Below, in pieces: positions 17,783 to 25,689 of a stretch of DNA of 64,000 nucleotides (the first letter of the stretch is position 1; each line of letters begins with the position of its first letter). Position numbers and translations under genes: made by a program. The DNA is from Sphingomonadales bacterium. Its GTDB lineage: Bacteria > Pseudomonadota > Alphaproteobacteria > Sphingomonadales > Kordiimonadaceae. The stretch lies in assembly GCA_011088215.1 (NCBI GenBank), contig JAALKD010000004.1:38057-102056 (forward strand). Direction: 5' to 3'. Under the pieces are notes generated by a model. That model did no database searches. It saw nothing but the letters and a program-made list of their open reading frames with translations, and was not told the DNA's origin.

Positions 17783-18426
17783 TGCCTGACATCAAAAAAG
17801 GCTGGGACAGAAATCAGATGGCAGCGCGTGCCGCGCTTGAGCTGAAAGACGGTTATTATGTCAATCTGGGTATTGGTATCCCCACCCTGGTGGCTAACTA
17901 TATTCCCGACGGCGTGAAGGTTACGTTGCAAAGTGAAAATGGCATGCTGGGCATGGGACCATTTCCTTACGATGACGAGGTGGACGCTGACCTGATCAAT
18001 GCGGGTAAGCAAACCATCACTGAATTGGATACCAGTTCGTATTTCTCCAGCGCCGACAGCTTTGGTATGATCAGGGGTGGTCACATTGATCTGTCTATAT
18101 TGGGCGCGATGGAAGTGGCGGAAAACGGCGACCTGGCCAACTGGATGATCCCGGGAAAAATGGTCAAAGGCATGGGCGGCGCGATGGACTTGGTTGCGGG
18201 CGTTAAGCGGGTGGTAGTGATTATGGACCACGCCAATAAAGCGGGGGCTTCCAAGCTTCTGAAAGAATGCACATTACCGCTTACGGGTACTGGCGTAGTT
18301 GACCGGATTGTTACTGGATTAGGCGTTTTTGATGTTGTTGAAGGTGGACTTAAAGTGGTCGAATTAGCTGACGGCGTTGCACTGAGTGACGTTGAGGCTG
18401 CGACTGAGGCAACAATCGTTGATTAG
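17782..18426 (+). CDS. scoB: Succinyl-CoA:3-ketoacid CoA transferase, subunit B
   Basis: Subunit B carries the catalytic glutamate in [16 protein letters not shown]. Other family marks are [19 protein letters not shown] near the start and [20 protein letters not shown] in the second half. Length (214) is normal. It is co-translated with scoA through a TAATG junction. The gene is followed by a convergent PAS_5 protein gene. Confidence 0.94.
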   Translation: MPDIKKGWDRNQMAARAALELKDGYYVNLGIGIPTLVANYIPDGVKVTLQSENGMLGMGPFPYDDEVDADLINAGKQTITELDTSSYFSSADSFGMIRGGHIDLSILGAMEVAENGDLANWMIPGKMVKGMGGAMDLVAGVKRVVVIMDHANKAGASKLLKECTLPLTGTGVVDRIVTGLGVFDVVEGGLKVVELADGVALSDVEAATEATIVD

Positions 18427-18455
18427 ATTTCCACCAATTCACAGCGTTCTATTTG

Positions 18456-18989
18456 CTACACTGAAAACCAATCCATGCTGCCATACAGTCGACTAATTTT
18501 GCCTGCGTCGTCTACAAGTGGCAGCATGACACCGGTAGCTCTTTTCACAACATCATTTCTGTTTAAATAATCCAGAGTGAAGAATACCGCTCCGCGCTCG
18601 ACTAACACCATGTCATATACTTGGCGAATAACTTTGGTTGCAGGGTTGATTTTCTCAACTTCCGAGACAGTTAAACCGGTCAGGTCAGCGCCGAAATTCG
18701 TTACGTGCGCCGTTCCGTATACTCGAAATTTATAATCATTCCCTTCGTCGATCACGTCCATTAATACGCTGTTTGGAAGGATGGCGGGATCAACGATGCC
18801 GGGCTTGAAATGGGAAAAATGTGGCGGTGTTCCTGGCAGCGATTGCCATAGAGTGTACAGTTGATTGGGTATATCAAACGTATCTGATGCAGCAGCGTCT
18901 TTCGAGCTGATGATTTTAAACTTTCCCACTAAATTCCGGAGATCATCCCGCGGAACTTCGCGGCCTTTTTGGTCATAATGTGTGGTCAT
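18456..18989 (-). CDS. PAS_5 domain protein
   Basis: The single-domain protein matches the PAS_5 (PF07310) pattern: an LYTLWQSLPGTPPHFSHFKP helix region (here 20 residues), then PAILPNSVLMDVID, then DYKFRVYGTAHVTNFGADLTG, and a last strand with RATGVMLPLVDDAGKISRLYG. No output domain is present, so it probably senses or binds a ligand and acts through a partner. The start at 18989 is chosen by alignment with the neighbouring paralogue, which begins MTSYYGHG versus MTTHYDQKG here; starts at 19001 or 19007 remain possible. It lies in tandem with a broken copy. The ligand is unknown. Confidence 0.82.
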   Translation of the reverse strand: MTTHYDQKGREVPRDDLRNLVGKFKIISSKDAAASDTFDIPNQLYTLWQSLPGTPPHFSHFKPGIVDPAILPNSVLMDVIDEGNDYKFRVYGTAHVTNFGADLTGLTVSEVEKINPATKVIRQVYDMVLVERGAVFFTLDYLNRNDVVKRATGVMLPLVDDAGKISRLYGSMDWFSV

Positions 18990-19084
18990 GAAGCTTCCCA
19001 TGGCCACTCTGCAACTGATGACTCATTTTCAATTGTGCTCGCTGCGATTCAAATAAACATAATATTATCAGATATTTATAGTCG

Positions 19085-19611
19085 TTAACACCATTCGCAG
19101 CAACCGCACAGTTGGACAACGCGGCCCTGGTTATCGGTTAGCGGCGCCATAACGCCTGTCGCAACCTTTATCCGGTTGCCTTCGTTTAGGTAGTGTAGCT
19201 CAAAAAAACTGCCGTCTGGACTGGCTGCCGCATGATCGAAAATACTGCGAAGTGCATCGATAGACGGGTTGTTGCCGACAACCGAAGACAGACACATCCC
19301 GTAAGGTCTTCGCCGTATTGATCGGCGTGAGTGGTGCCAAATAGGCGCCACTGATAGTCTTTGCCGCCGTCCAGTATGTCCAGGATCACCATGTTTGACA
19401 TCATGCTCGGGTCAAGTTTCCCGAATTTTAGTTGATTGCTTTGGGGTATGCCGGGTGCCAGAGATTGCCAAAATTCATAGAGTTTGCGTGCCATCGCAAA
19501 ATCGTCGGATACCATTGCCTCATTGGATGAAACCAGCCTGGTTTCGCTTTTCAATGTTGCAAGTATTGGCTGTGCTGACGTGCCGACGCCGTGTCCGTAA
19601 TATGATGTCAT
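19085..19611 (-). pseudogene. PAS_5 domain protein, frameshifted
   Basis: The N-terminal two thirds (MTSYYGHG through YGEDLTG) lie in one frame and the C-terminal third (MCLSSVVGNN through VQLCGCCEW) in another. Alignment with the downstream paralogue shows they are one PAS_5 protein: DLTG-LTVSEV there matches DLTG-MCLSSV here. One base is missing near 19298-19300, in a run of three G on the coding strand. The C-terminal part still has the normal ATGVMAPLTDNQGR motif without extra stops, so the lesion is recent, a sequencing error, or suppressed. The ATG at 19611 follows a GGGGG site. Confidence 0.8.
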
Positions 19612-19740
19612 AAGCAACCCCCTGAGTGCCTTTTGGGTTACTATAACAACAAACAGGTTAATTTTCCAAAAATATGTCGATCAGGGTCGGCTAACGCCGA
19701 TGCCACGGTGTCGCGCAGAATACTGTGTCAAGTCTTTCAA

Positions 19741-19770
19741 CCGGGGTGGGCTATAACAAACGCACCCCGG
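19741..19770 (-). terminator. Stem-loop downstream of M16 peptidase
   Basis: CCGGGGTG and CACCCCGG form an 8-bp stem with a 14-base loop, 19 bases beyond the peptidase stop. There is no clear U tract, so it may protect the mRNA end or work with Rho. Confidence 0.4.
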
Positions 19771-19788
19771 ATTAACTTGTAGACAGGG

Positions 19789-22677
19789 TTAATCTGCAGG
19801 GGGATTCAACAAAACCGGATCGCCAAAACCCAGTTCCTTCAGCCGTTCCATCTGGGTTGCTGCGTCACCAACAACGATATAATTCATGGCGTTTGGCCTG
19901 ATATATTGGCGCGCCATTGCCTGAATGTCGGCTTGCGTAACACTTGCTATATAATCTGCACGTTGTTGCGCATAGTCGGCTGGAAAGCCAAACATGCTGA
20001 TGTTAGTCAGCATATTAAGTTTTGCTCCTTGCGTTTCAAAGGCTCGGGTCTGGCTCTTGCTAAGGAAACTTTTGGTAACCTCCAGATCAGCGACAGAAAA
20101 GCTTTGGGCATAGTCTGACAAAATTGACTTTATCAGGTCGGAGGCTTCAAAGGTAACGTTGGAACGCACCCCAGAGCCGATCTGGAAATACCCAGATCCT
20201 TTCAACCCGACAAAACCCGAACCAACGCCGTAATTATAGCCTTTGCCTTCGCGCAATTGCTGGGTCAGCCGAGACGCGAACCCGCCGCCGCCAAGAATGT
20301 AATTCATCACGGTTGCCGGGTAATATTGGGGTGCGCTGACTGCGAGTGCAGGATAGCCAAAACGCAACACCGATTGTTTGGCGCCGGGAACGTCATAGAA
20401 ATAAACCTTCGAAGTAGTTGGCAAAGGTAGCGGCCCATATTCTGGGACTGCGACGGATCTTTGGAACCATTCACTTTCCATTCGCTTGCTGGCATTGACC
20501 GCACGCGCCTTACCAACGTCGCCTACGATATGAAATTTTGCTAACTGAGGAGACAGGTTAGCCTCAAAATAAGCCTTCAAGTCATCAAGTGTTATCGCCG
20601 CGACACTGTCTGCCGAGCCAAGAATATTGCCGCCCAGAATATGATCTTCGCCGTACACAGCCTGTCGGAATGCAGCATTCGCTAGTGCGTTGGGGTTAGC
20701 CAACTGCTGAACAAGCTGGTCAGTTATACGAATTTTTGCCAAAGCAAATTCATTCTCATCCCACCGTGGTTCAAGCAATATTTCAGTGACAATGTTCATT
20801 ACCGCATCAAAGCTGCGGGCAAGGGTGGCACCGGAGATGGTAATATTTTCGGGGTTTGCCGTCACCGCAACGCTGGCACCAAGAGATTTGAGCGCGTCTT
20901 CCAATTCTGCGGTTGTCTTGGACTGAGTGCCCTTATTCATCATTTCGGCAACAAAGTTCGTCATTCCCGGCCTTTCGAGCGAGTCAAGAAGCTGGCCGCC
21001 TTCAATGATCAAACTAAAACGAACCGTGGGAGTTTCGTTGCTTTCGACGCCATATAATTGAAGGCCATTGTCAAAATGCTGGTCCCATATCACAGGCACT
21101 GGCAGTGTTGGTGTTGAACCGTAAGGCGGCTCAACGGTGCGATCAAAGGAAGAGGGTGTGCGCTCATACTCGGCGACCACATTGGGGTCAACGTCGGCCT
21201 CCGCGCCAGCGATAATTTTCTCTTCTTCAATCGCAGCCAGCTGAGCTCCGGCGAGGATTAAATCGGTTTGCCCTTTGGGTACAAAACTGGTGGCAGCATA
21301 GGGCTTGCCTTTGATATATTGCTCGTAGACCCGCATCACATCGGCTTTTGTCACACCTTTTATCCTTGCCAGGTTGGTGTCGATATAGCCGGGGTCTTTG
21401 GTGTAAACTTGGTAGTTGGCTAGATTGAAGCCTTTGCCTAGAACACTTCCGATGCCGCCGTAGAAAGCTGCTTCCGCTTGGGTTTTGATGCGTTCGAGGT
21501 CGGCATCGTCGATCCCGTCAGATTCAAAGGCCGCAAATGCTTGATCAACCGCTGTGTGCACTTTGTTCAGGTCAGTGCCGTCAACGGCGCGAACCTGAAG
21601 AATCATCTGGCCTGCAACTTCGGATTCATAGGGGAACATGCCCACCGATGTCGTAAGTTTAAGCTCATCCACAAGTATTCTGTTAAACGGAGTTTCTTTT
21701 CCGTCGGTCAACAGGCTTGTTAGTACCGCCAGCGGGTAGCTGTCTGCATCATAGACCGGCACTGTTGGCCAGGTCATACGCAATTCTGGCTGGCGGGCAA
21801 AATTATCTTCCCAATAATAACTTTTTATCTGGTCGAGACGGCCGGGCTGTTTTTCCTGCAGTGGGATGTCGGGCCCGCGAGGGATTTCTCCAAAGTATTT
21901 CTCAACCCATGCTTTGGCTTGGTCAGGATCGAAGTCGCCTGAAATGGTCAAGATAACGTTGTTGGGCACATACCATTGGCGGAAAAACTCCTTCACGTCG
22001 TCTAGAGTGGCGGCGTCCAGGTCTGCCAGCGAGCCAATCACCTGCCAGCTGTATGGATGACCTTCAGGATATAGTGCTTTGTCAGCGACATACTGCGCGT
22101 GGCCATATGGACGGTTGTCTACGCCTTGGCGTTTTTCGTTTTTAACAACCTGCTTTTCCTTGGCGAGTACGGGTTCAGTCACTGTGTTGATGAACCAGCC
22201 TAGTTTATCGGCTTCAGCCCACAGCATTTTTTCCAGCGCGTCTTTGGGAACAGTTTGGAAATAATTGGTGCGATCGCGGCTAGTTGAGCCGTTGGCGCCA
22301 GAGCCGCCAATACGAGCGCTTAGTTTATCCAGTCCGCCTTTGCCCAGGTTTTCCGATTCTAGGAATAGCAGATGCTCAAACAAATGGGCAAAGCCTGTGC
22401 GCCCGGTTTTTTCCCGTGCCGACCCAACATGGGCAGTTAGGGCGACTGCCACGACGGGGTCAGACCGGTCTATATGCAAAATTGTTGTCAGTCCGTTGGC
22501 AAGTTCAAATGTTTCGTATGGGACCAACCCTTGCTGTACAGTCGTTTGGCCCGCACCCTGCTTGGCAGGGTCATCGCTCTGCGGCGCTTCGGAGCAACCA
22601 ACCAAAGCCGCCACTGCGGCAGCGGCGGTAAACATTTTCAAAGTAGACCCTTTGCTGAAATTGAAAAACTGTCGCAC
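19789..22677 (-). CDS. M16 (insulinase/pitrilysin) zinc peptidase, lipoprotein
   Basis: A large periplasmic peptidase with two M16 halves. The N terminus is a lipoprotein signal ending in the lipobox LVGC, so it is anchored by lipid after export. The zinc-binding HxxEH is HLFEH in FAHLFEHLLF, near residue 98. The downstream metal glutamate region is KNEKRQGVDNRPYG. The second half (from about residue 510) has the M16_C features but no HxxEH, as is usual for the inactive repeat. The GTG at 22677 is favoured because GGGAG lies seven bases upstream and gives a normal signal peptide; a GTG at 22701 and an ATG inside the signal are alternatives. Natural substrates are probably short peptides. Confidence 0.9.
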   Translation of the reverse strand: MRQFFNFSKGSTLKMFTAAAAVAALVGCSEAPQSDDPAKQGAGQTTVQQGLVPYETFELANGLTTILHIDRSDPVVAVALTAHVGSAREKTGRTGFAHLFEHLLFLESENLGKGGLDKLSARIGGSGANGSTSRDRTNYFQTVPKDALEKMLWAEADKLGWFINTVTEPVLAKEKQVVKNEKRQGVDNRPYGHAQYVADKALYPEGHPYSWQVIGSLADLDAATLDDVKEFFRQWYVPNNVILTISGDFDPDQAKAWVEKYFGEIPRGPDIPLQEKQPGRLDQIKSYYWEDNFARQPELRMTWPTVPVYDADSYPLAVLTSLLTDGKETPFNRILVDELKLTTSVGMFPYESEVAGQMILQVRAVDGTDLNKVHTAVDQAFAAFESDGIDDADLERIKTQAEAAFYGGIGSVLGKGFNLANYQVYTKDPGYIDTNLARIKGVTKADVMRVYEQYIKGKPYAATSFVPKGQTDLILAGAQLAAIEEEKIIAGAEADVDPNVVAEYERTPSSFDRTVEPPYGSTPTLPVPVIWDQHFDNGLQLYGVESNETPTVRFSLIIEGGQLLDSLERPGMTNFVAEMMNKGTQSKTTAELEDALKSLGASVAVTANPENITISGATLARSFDAVMNIVTEILLEPRWDENEFALAKIRITDQLVQQLANPNALANAAFRQAVYGEDHILGGNILGSADSVAAITLDDLKAYFEANLSPQLAKFHIVGDVGKARAVNASKRMESEWFQRSVAVPEYGPLPLPTTSKVYFYDVPGAKQSVLRFGYPALAVSAPQYYPATVMNYILGGGGFASRLTQQLREGKGYNYGVGSGFVGLKGSGYFQIGSGVRSNVTFEASDLIKSILSDYAQSFSVADLEVTKSFLSKSQTRAFETQGAKLNMLTNISMFGFPADYAQQRADYIASVTQADIQAMARQYIRPNAMNYIVVGDAATQMERLKELGFGDPVLLNPPAD

Positions 22678-22830
22678 TATGTTACTCCCAAAATTTTCCA
22701 CCCAAATGTGCCTAATTTCTTAGGGCAAATTCAATCACCGAACCAGTAAAAAAGCGACACTTACACTTTCGTTTAACCGGCGGGCCTTGGTAAGTTTGCG
22801 GTTGGAAGTTAGCTGAATCAAATGACGGAT

Positions 22831-22851
22831 ATGACAATAGTTACTTGTCAT
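22831..22851. promoter_or_regulatory. Inverted repeat in a divergent promoter region
   Basis: ATGACAA and TTGTCAT form perfect 7-base arms with a 7-base spacer. It lies between the divergent M16 peptidase and PAS_5 genes, about 47 bases before the latter. This is a plausible operator, but the regulator is unknown. Confidence 0.45.
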
Positions 22852-22897
22852 TTTCATTCCGTATATGGAATGATATTCGCAATTGGGGAATTGATTT

Positions 22898-23482
22898 ATG
22901 GGTCAGGACTGTCCGTTTGAGCTGCCGCATTTTGCGGACTTGCCGCAGATGCGCGAATTGTTGACCGCGTGGGACAGTTGGCGAGGGGGTGAAATTGTAC
23001 CGCTGCGGTCACAGGTTAAACTCTTTCATATCAACCATTTCCTCAGTCGCGCTATGCTTTTTGACATGGAAGCGCCAGACACCGAGCAAGCATCAGGGCT
23101 CATAAATTGTCGGTATGTAGGGTCAGTTTTTCACGAAATTTACGGCCAGGACTTCACTGGTCAGAACTATCTCGACATGACGGCAACTGAGGACCGAAGC
23201 ACTCGGTCAAAACGATTGTTTGCTGCTGCGAACCAACCCTGTATCGCTGTTTGGGGTGTAGCCGCAGATGAGGCCCCTGGTGGTTTGCCCAGCGCCGTCG
23301 GTGCCTCGATGCCTATCATGCCCGATGACCTGGAAAGGGCGACGCAATTGTTGCATGTCGTCGTATCGCTTGGTGATGTCACATTTTCTGATTTTGCCAA
23401 CCGGGAAAAATATGAAAAAGTCCAACTTTCCGACCGATTCTCTCTCGTTGACATCGGCAAGGGAGTTCCGGACCATCTATAA
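22898..23482 (+). CDS. PAS_5 domain protein
   Basis: This 194-residue protein follows the PAS_5 plan in diverged form: MRELLTAWDSWRGGEIVPLR (20 residues), then SQVKLFHINHFLSRAMLFDM, then NCRYVGSVFHEIYGQDFTGQNYLD, and a final PIMPDDLERATQLLHVVV strand region. There is no effector domain. GGGGAATTG lies before the ATG. It is read away from the M16 peptidase gene, and the next gene downstream is the DUF47 protein of the phosphate cluster, separated by a Pho box, so it is probably not part of that operon. The ligand is unknown. Confidence 0.75.
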   Translation: MGQDCPFELPHFADLPQMRELLTAWDSWRGGEIVPLRSQVKLFHINHFLSRAMLFDMEAPDTEQASGLINCRYVGSVFHEIYGQDFTGQNYLDMTATEDRSTRSKRLFAAANQPCIAVWGVAADEAPGGLPSAVGASMPIMPDDLERATQLLHVVVSLGDVTFSDFANREKYEKVQLSDRFSLVDIGKGVPDHL

Positions 23483-23555
23483 CATCCTGGCAGGCAGCGT
23501 TGAAAGCCATTGAATTGTTACAAATAGTTGGTTGCAGGCCTATTTTTTTAACGCA

Positions 23556-23573
23556 GTTTCATAAAACTGTAAT
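23556..23573 (+). promoter_or_regulatory. Pho box upstream of DUF47-pit
   Basis: The 18 bases match the E. coli Pho box consensus CTGTCATAWAWCTGTMAY at 16 positions, with mismatches only at positions 1 and 3. It lies 118 bases before the DUF47 start. PhoB control under phosphate limitation is likely. Confidence 0.7.
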
Positions 23574-23690
23574 ATTACTTGCCGCTTACTGTGGCGCAGT
23601 TAAAGTGCATATGGGATTTCATATGTATTAAGAATGTTAGGCAACTGTTAATTGTGCATGATAGTTCGCCAGCCTGAGGTGGGGGAGACC

Positions 23691-24371
23691 ATGGTTTTAA
23701 AACCGACAATTGCAAATTTGTTTGCGCGTTCACCAATTAAGCCGCTTCAACAACATATTGAAGTGGTTGGGCGCTGTGCTGCAGAAGTAGTGACACTCTT
23801 TGAAAGCCTTATCAAAGAAGATGATGCGGCCCTTCAGGAAGTTGTAGATAATATTTTTGTGCTGGAAAGCGAAGCTGATGCAATTAAGCACGACTTGAGG
23901 GAACATTTGCCCAAAAGTTTGTTTATGCCAGTTGAACGCGGTGACATTCTTAAAATTCTTGACCTGCAAGACCAGATTGCTGACACCGCGCAAGATATAG
24001 CTGGCTTGTTGCAAGTGCGTAAATTTGAAGTTCCTGAGTCGTTTGAGGAGCCTCTTATCGCGCTTGTTCGTCGCTGTGTAGATGCGTGTGTTTTGTGCGA
24101 AAAAATTATAAACGAACTGGATGAGCTATTAGTGGTTGGCTTCCGGGGACGAGAAACCGAAATTGTTGGCGACATGATTACGGAGCTGAACAAGATCGAG
24201 TCTGATACCGACCAAATGGGTACAGACCTGTCACGCTTGCTGTTCTCGATGGAAGGTCAGATCAGTGATGTGTCCCTCATATTGTGGTCACGTCTTATAA
24301 GAGATATTGGCGGGATGGCCGACTATGCAGAAATGGTTGGTAATCGTCTGCGCTTGTTGTTGGCTCGTTAG
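23691..24371 (+). CDS. DUF47 (PhoU-like) phosphate transport accessory protein
   Basis: The all-helical 226-residue protein belongs to the DUF47/PhoU_div family, which is usually encoded next to Pit transporters and is thought to control or assist them. The typical acidic metal-binding pattern is visible in VDNIFVLESEADAIKHDLRE and in ELNKIESDTDQMGTDLSRLL. The ATG at 23691 follows GGGGGAG; earlier in-frame codons lack a ribosome site. The pit gene starts 46 bases downstream, so the two form an operon, and a Pho box lies upstream. Confidence 0.9.
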   Translation: MVLKPTIANLFARSPIKPLQQHIEVVGRCAAEVVTLFESLIKEDDAALQEVVDNIFVLESEADAIKHDLREHLPKSLFMPVERGDILKILDLQDQIADTAQDIAGLLQVRKFEVPESFEEPLIALVRRCVDACVLCEKIINELDELLVVGFRGRETEIVGDMITELNKIESDTDQMGTDLSRLLFSMEGQISDVSLILWSRLIRDIGGMADYAEMVGNRLRLLLAR

Positions 24372-24417
24372 TTCGCGCCATCATAGTTAAACTCATTCGA
24401 CTTCAGTTGGAGATACC

Positions 24418-25683
24418 ATGGAAATCATAGCGCAGTACGGCACTGTCTTTATTGTCATTGCTATCATATTTGGATTTTACATGACGTGGGGCATCGGGGC
24501 TAATGATGTTGCCAATGTTATGGGCACTTCAGTGGGTTCTGGGGCAATTACCGTGGGCACAGCGATCATTATCGCGGCCATATTTGAGTTTGCCGGCGCA
24601 GCACTTGCCGGAGGTCATGTCACCCAAACAATTCGAAAAGGAATCATTGACCCAACCGCTATTGCAGGCAGTCCCGAAATATTGGTTTATGGTATGTTAG
24701 CAGCGCTTTTGGCGGCAGCGATCTGGTTAATGGTGGCATCAAACCGCGGATGGCCGGTTTCGACAACTCATTCGATTATTGGCGCAATTGTTGGTTTCGC
24801 GATGGCTGGTATTGGCATGGATGCGGTCAACTGGTCCAAGATCGGCGAGATTGTTCTCAGCTGGCTGATTTCCCCTGCATTGGGCGCCGCTATTGCGTTT
24901 TTGTTGATGATCAGTATTAGAACCCTGATTTTGAACACTGATAACCCGTTCCAACGAGCAAAAATTTGGGGCCCAGTTTACATATTTTTAGTTGGTTTCA
25001 TTATTTCATTGGTGACAGTTTTCAAAGGGTTGAAGCACCTGGACCTTGAACTTTCCATTGAGCAGAGCTTCCTCACTGCAACAGTATTTGGCCTCCTCAC
25101 CGCGCTTCTTGGCTGGGTCTTAATCCAACGGGTTAAAGTGGATGAACAAGCTGACAAAGATTATCATTTTGCCAGCGTTGAAAAAGTGTTCACGCCTATG
25201 ATGATTTTTACCGCTTGTGGTATGGCGTTCGCTCATGGCTCTAACGACGTTGCAAATGGTGTAGGGCCTATCGCAGCTGTAGTTGGTATCGTTGGAAGTG
25301 GCGGCGAAGTATTGCAGTCATCGGGTCTGCCGCTATGGATACTTTTGTTGGGTGGATTTGGTATTATCGTTGGCCTTGCCACATACGGCTATAAGGTCAT
25401 GCGCACCATTGGTACCAAAATTACCGAATTGACACCAACACGCGGTTTTTCTGCCACGATGGCGGCGGCAGCCACCGTAGTGCTTGCGTCCAGAACCGGC
25501 ATGCCAGTGTCGACAACGCACATTGCTGTTGGTGCAGTGGTTGGGGTTGGTATGGCGCGGGGTGTTGGTGCGATTGACCTGAGGGTGGTTACCGGCATCG
25601 TTATGTCGTGGATTATTACCTTGCCGGTTGGCGGTATATTGGCGGCGACTTTCTTCTTCATTTTGCGGTCGATCTTTTCCTAA
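24418..25683 (+). CDS. pit: Low-affinity inorganic phosphate transporter
   Basis: Pit imports metal-phosphate complexes using the proton gradient. The two inverted repeats each carry the signature: GANDVANVMGTSVGSGAI at the start and HGSNDVANGVGP in the second half. About ten hydrophobic helices are visible, and the length (421) is normal. It forms an operon with the DUF47 gene. The stop lies seven bases from the convergent P-loop/phosphatase gene, and a strong inverted repeat lies just beyond, which could end this transcript. Confidence 0.93.
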   Translation: MEIIAQYGTVFIVIAIIFGFYMTWGIGANDVANVMGTSVGSGAITVGTAIIIAAIFEFAGAALAGGHVTQTIRKGIIDPTAIAGSPEILVYGMLAALLAAAIWLMVASNRGWPVSTTHSIIGAIVGFAMAGIGMDAVNWSKIGEIVLSWLISPALGAAIAFLLMISIRTLILNTDNPFQRAKIWGPVYIFLVGFIISLVTVFKGLKHLDLELSIEQSFLTATVFGLLTALLGWVLIQRVKVDEQADKDYHFASVEKVFTPMMIFTACGMAFAHGSNDVANGVGPIAAVVGIVGSGGEVLQSSGLPLWILLLGGFGIIVGLATYGYKVMRTIGTKITELTPTRGFSATMAAAATVVLASRTGMPVSTTHIAVGAVVGVGMARGVGAIDLRVVTGIVMSWIITLPVGGILAATFFFILRSIFS

Positions 25684-25689
25684 GCGCGA

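Noticed and set aside
19186..19351. Programmed frameshift in the broken PAS_5 gene
   Set aside because: Only GGG is present at the shift point; no slippery heptamer or strong downstream structure is visible, so mutation or sequencing error is simpler.
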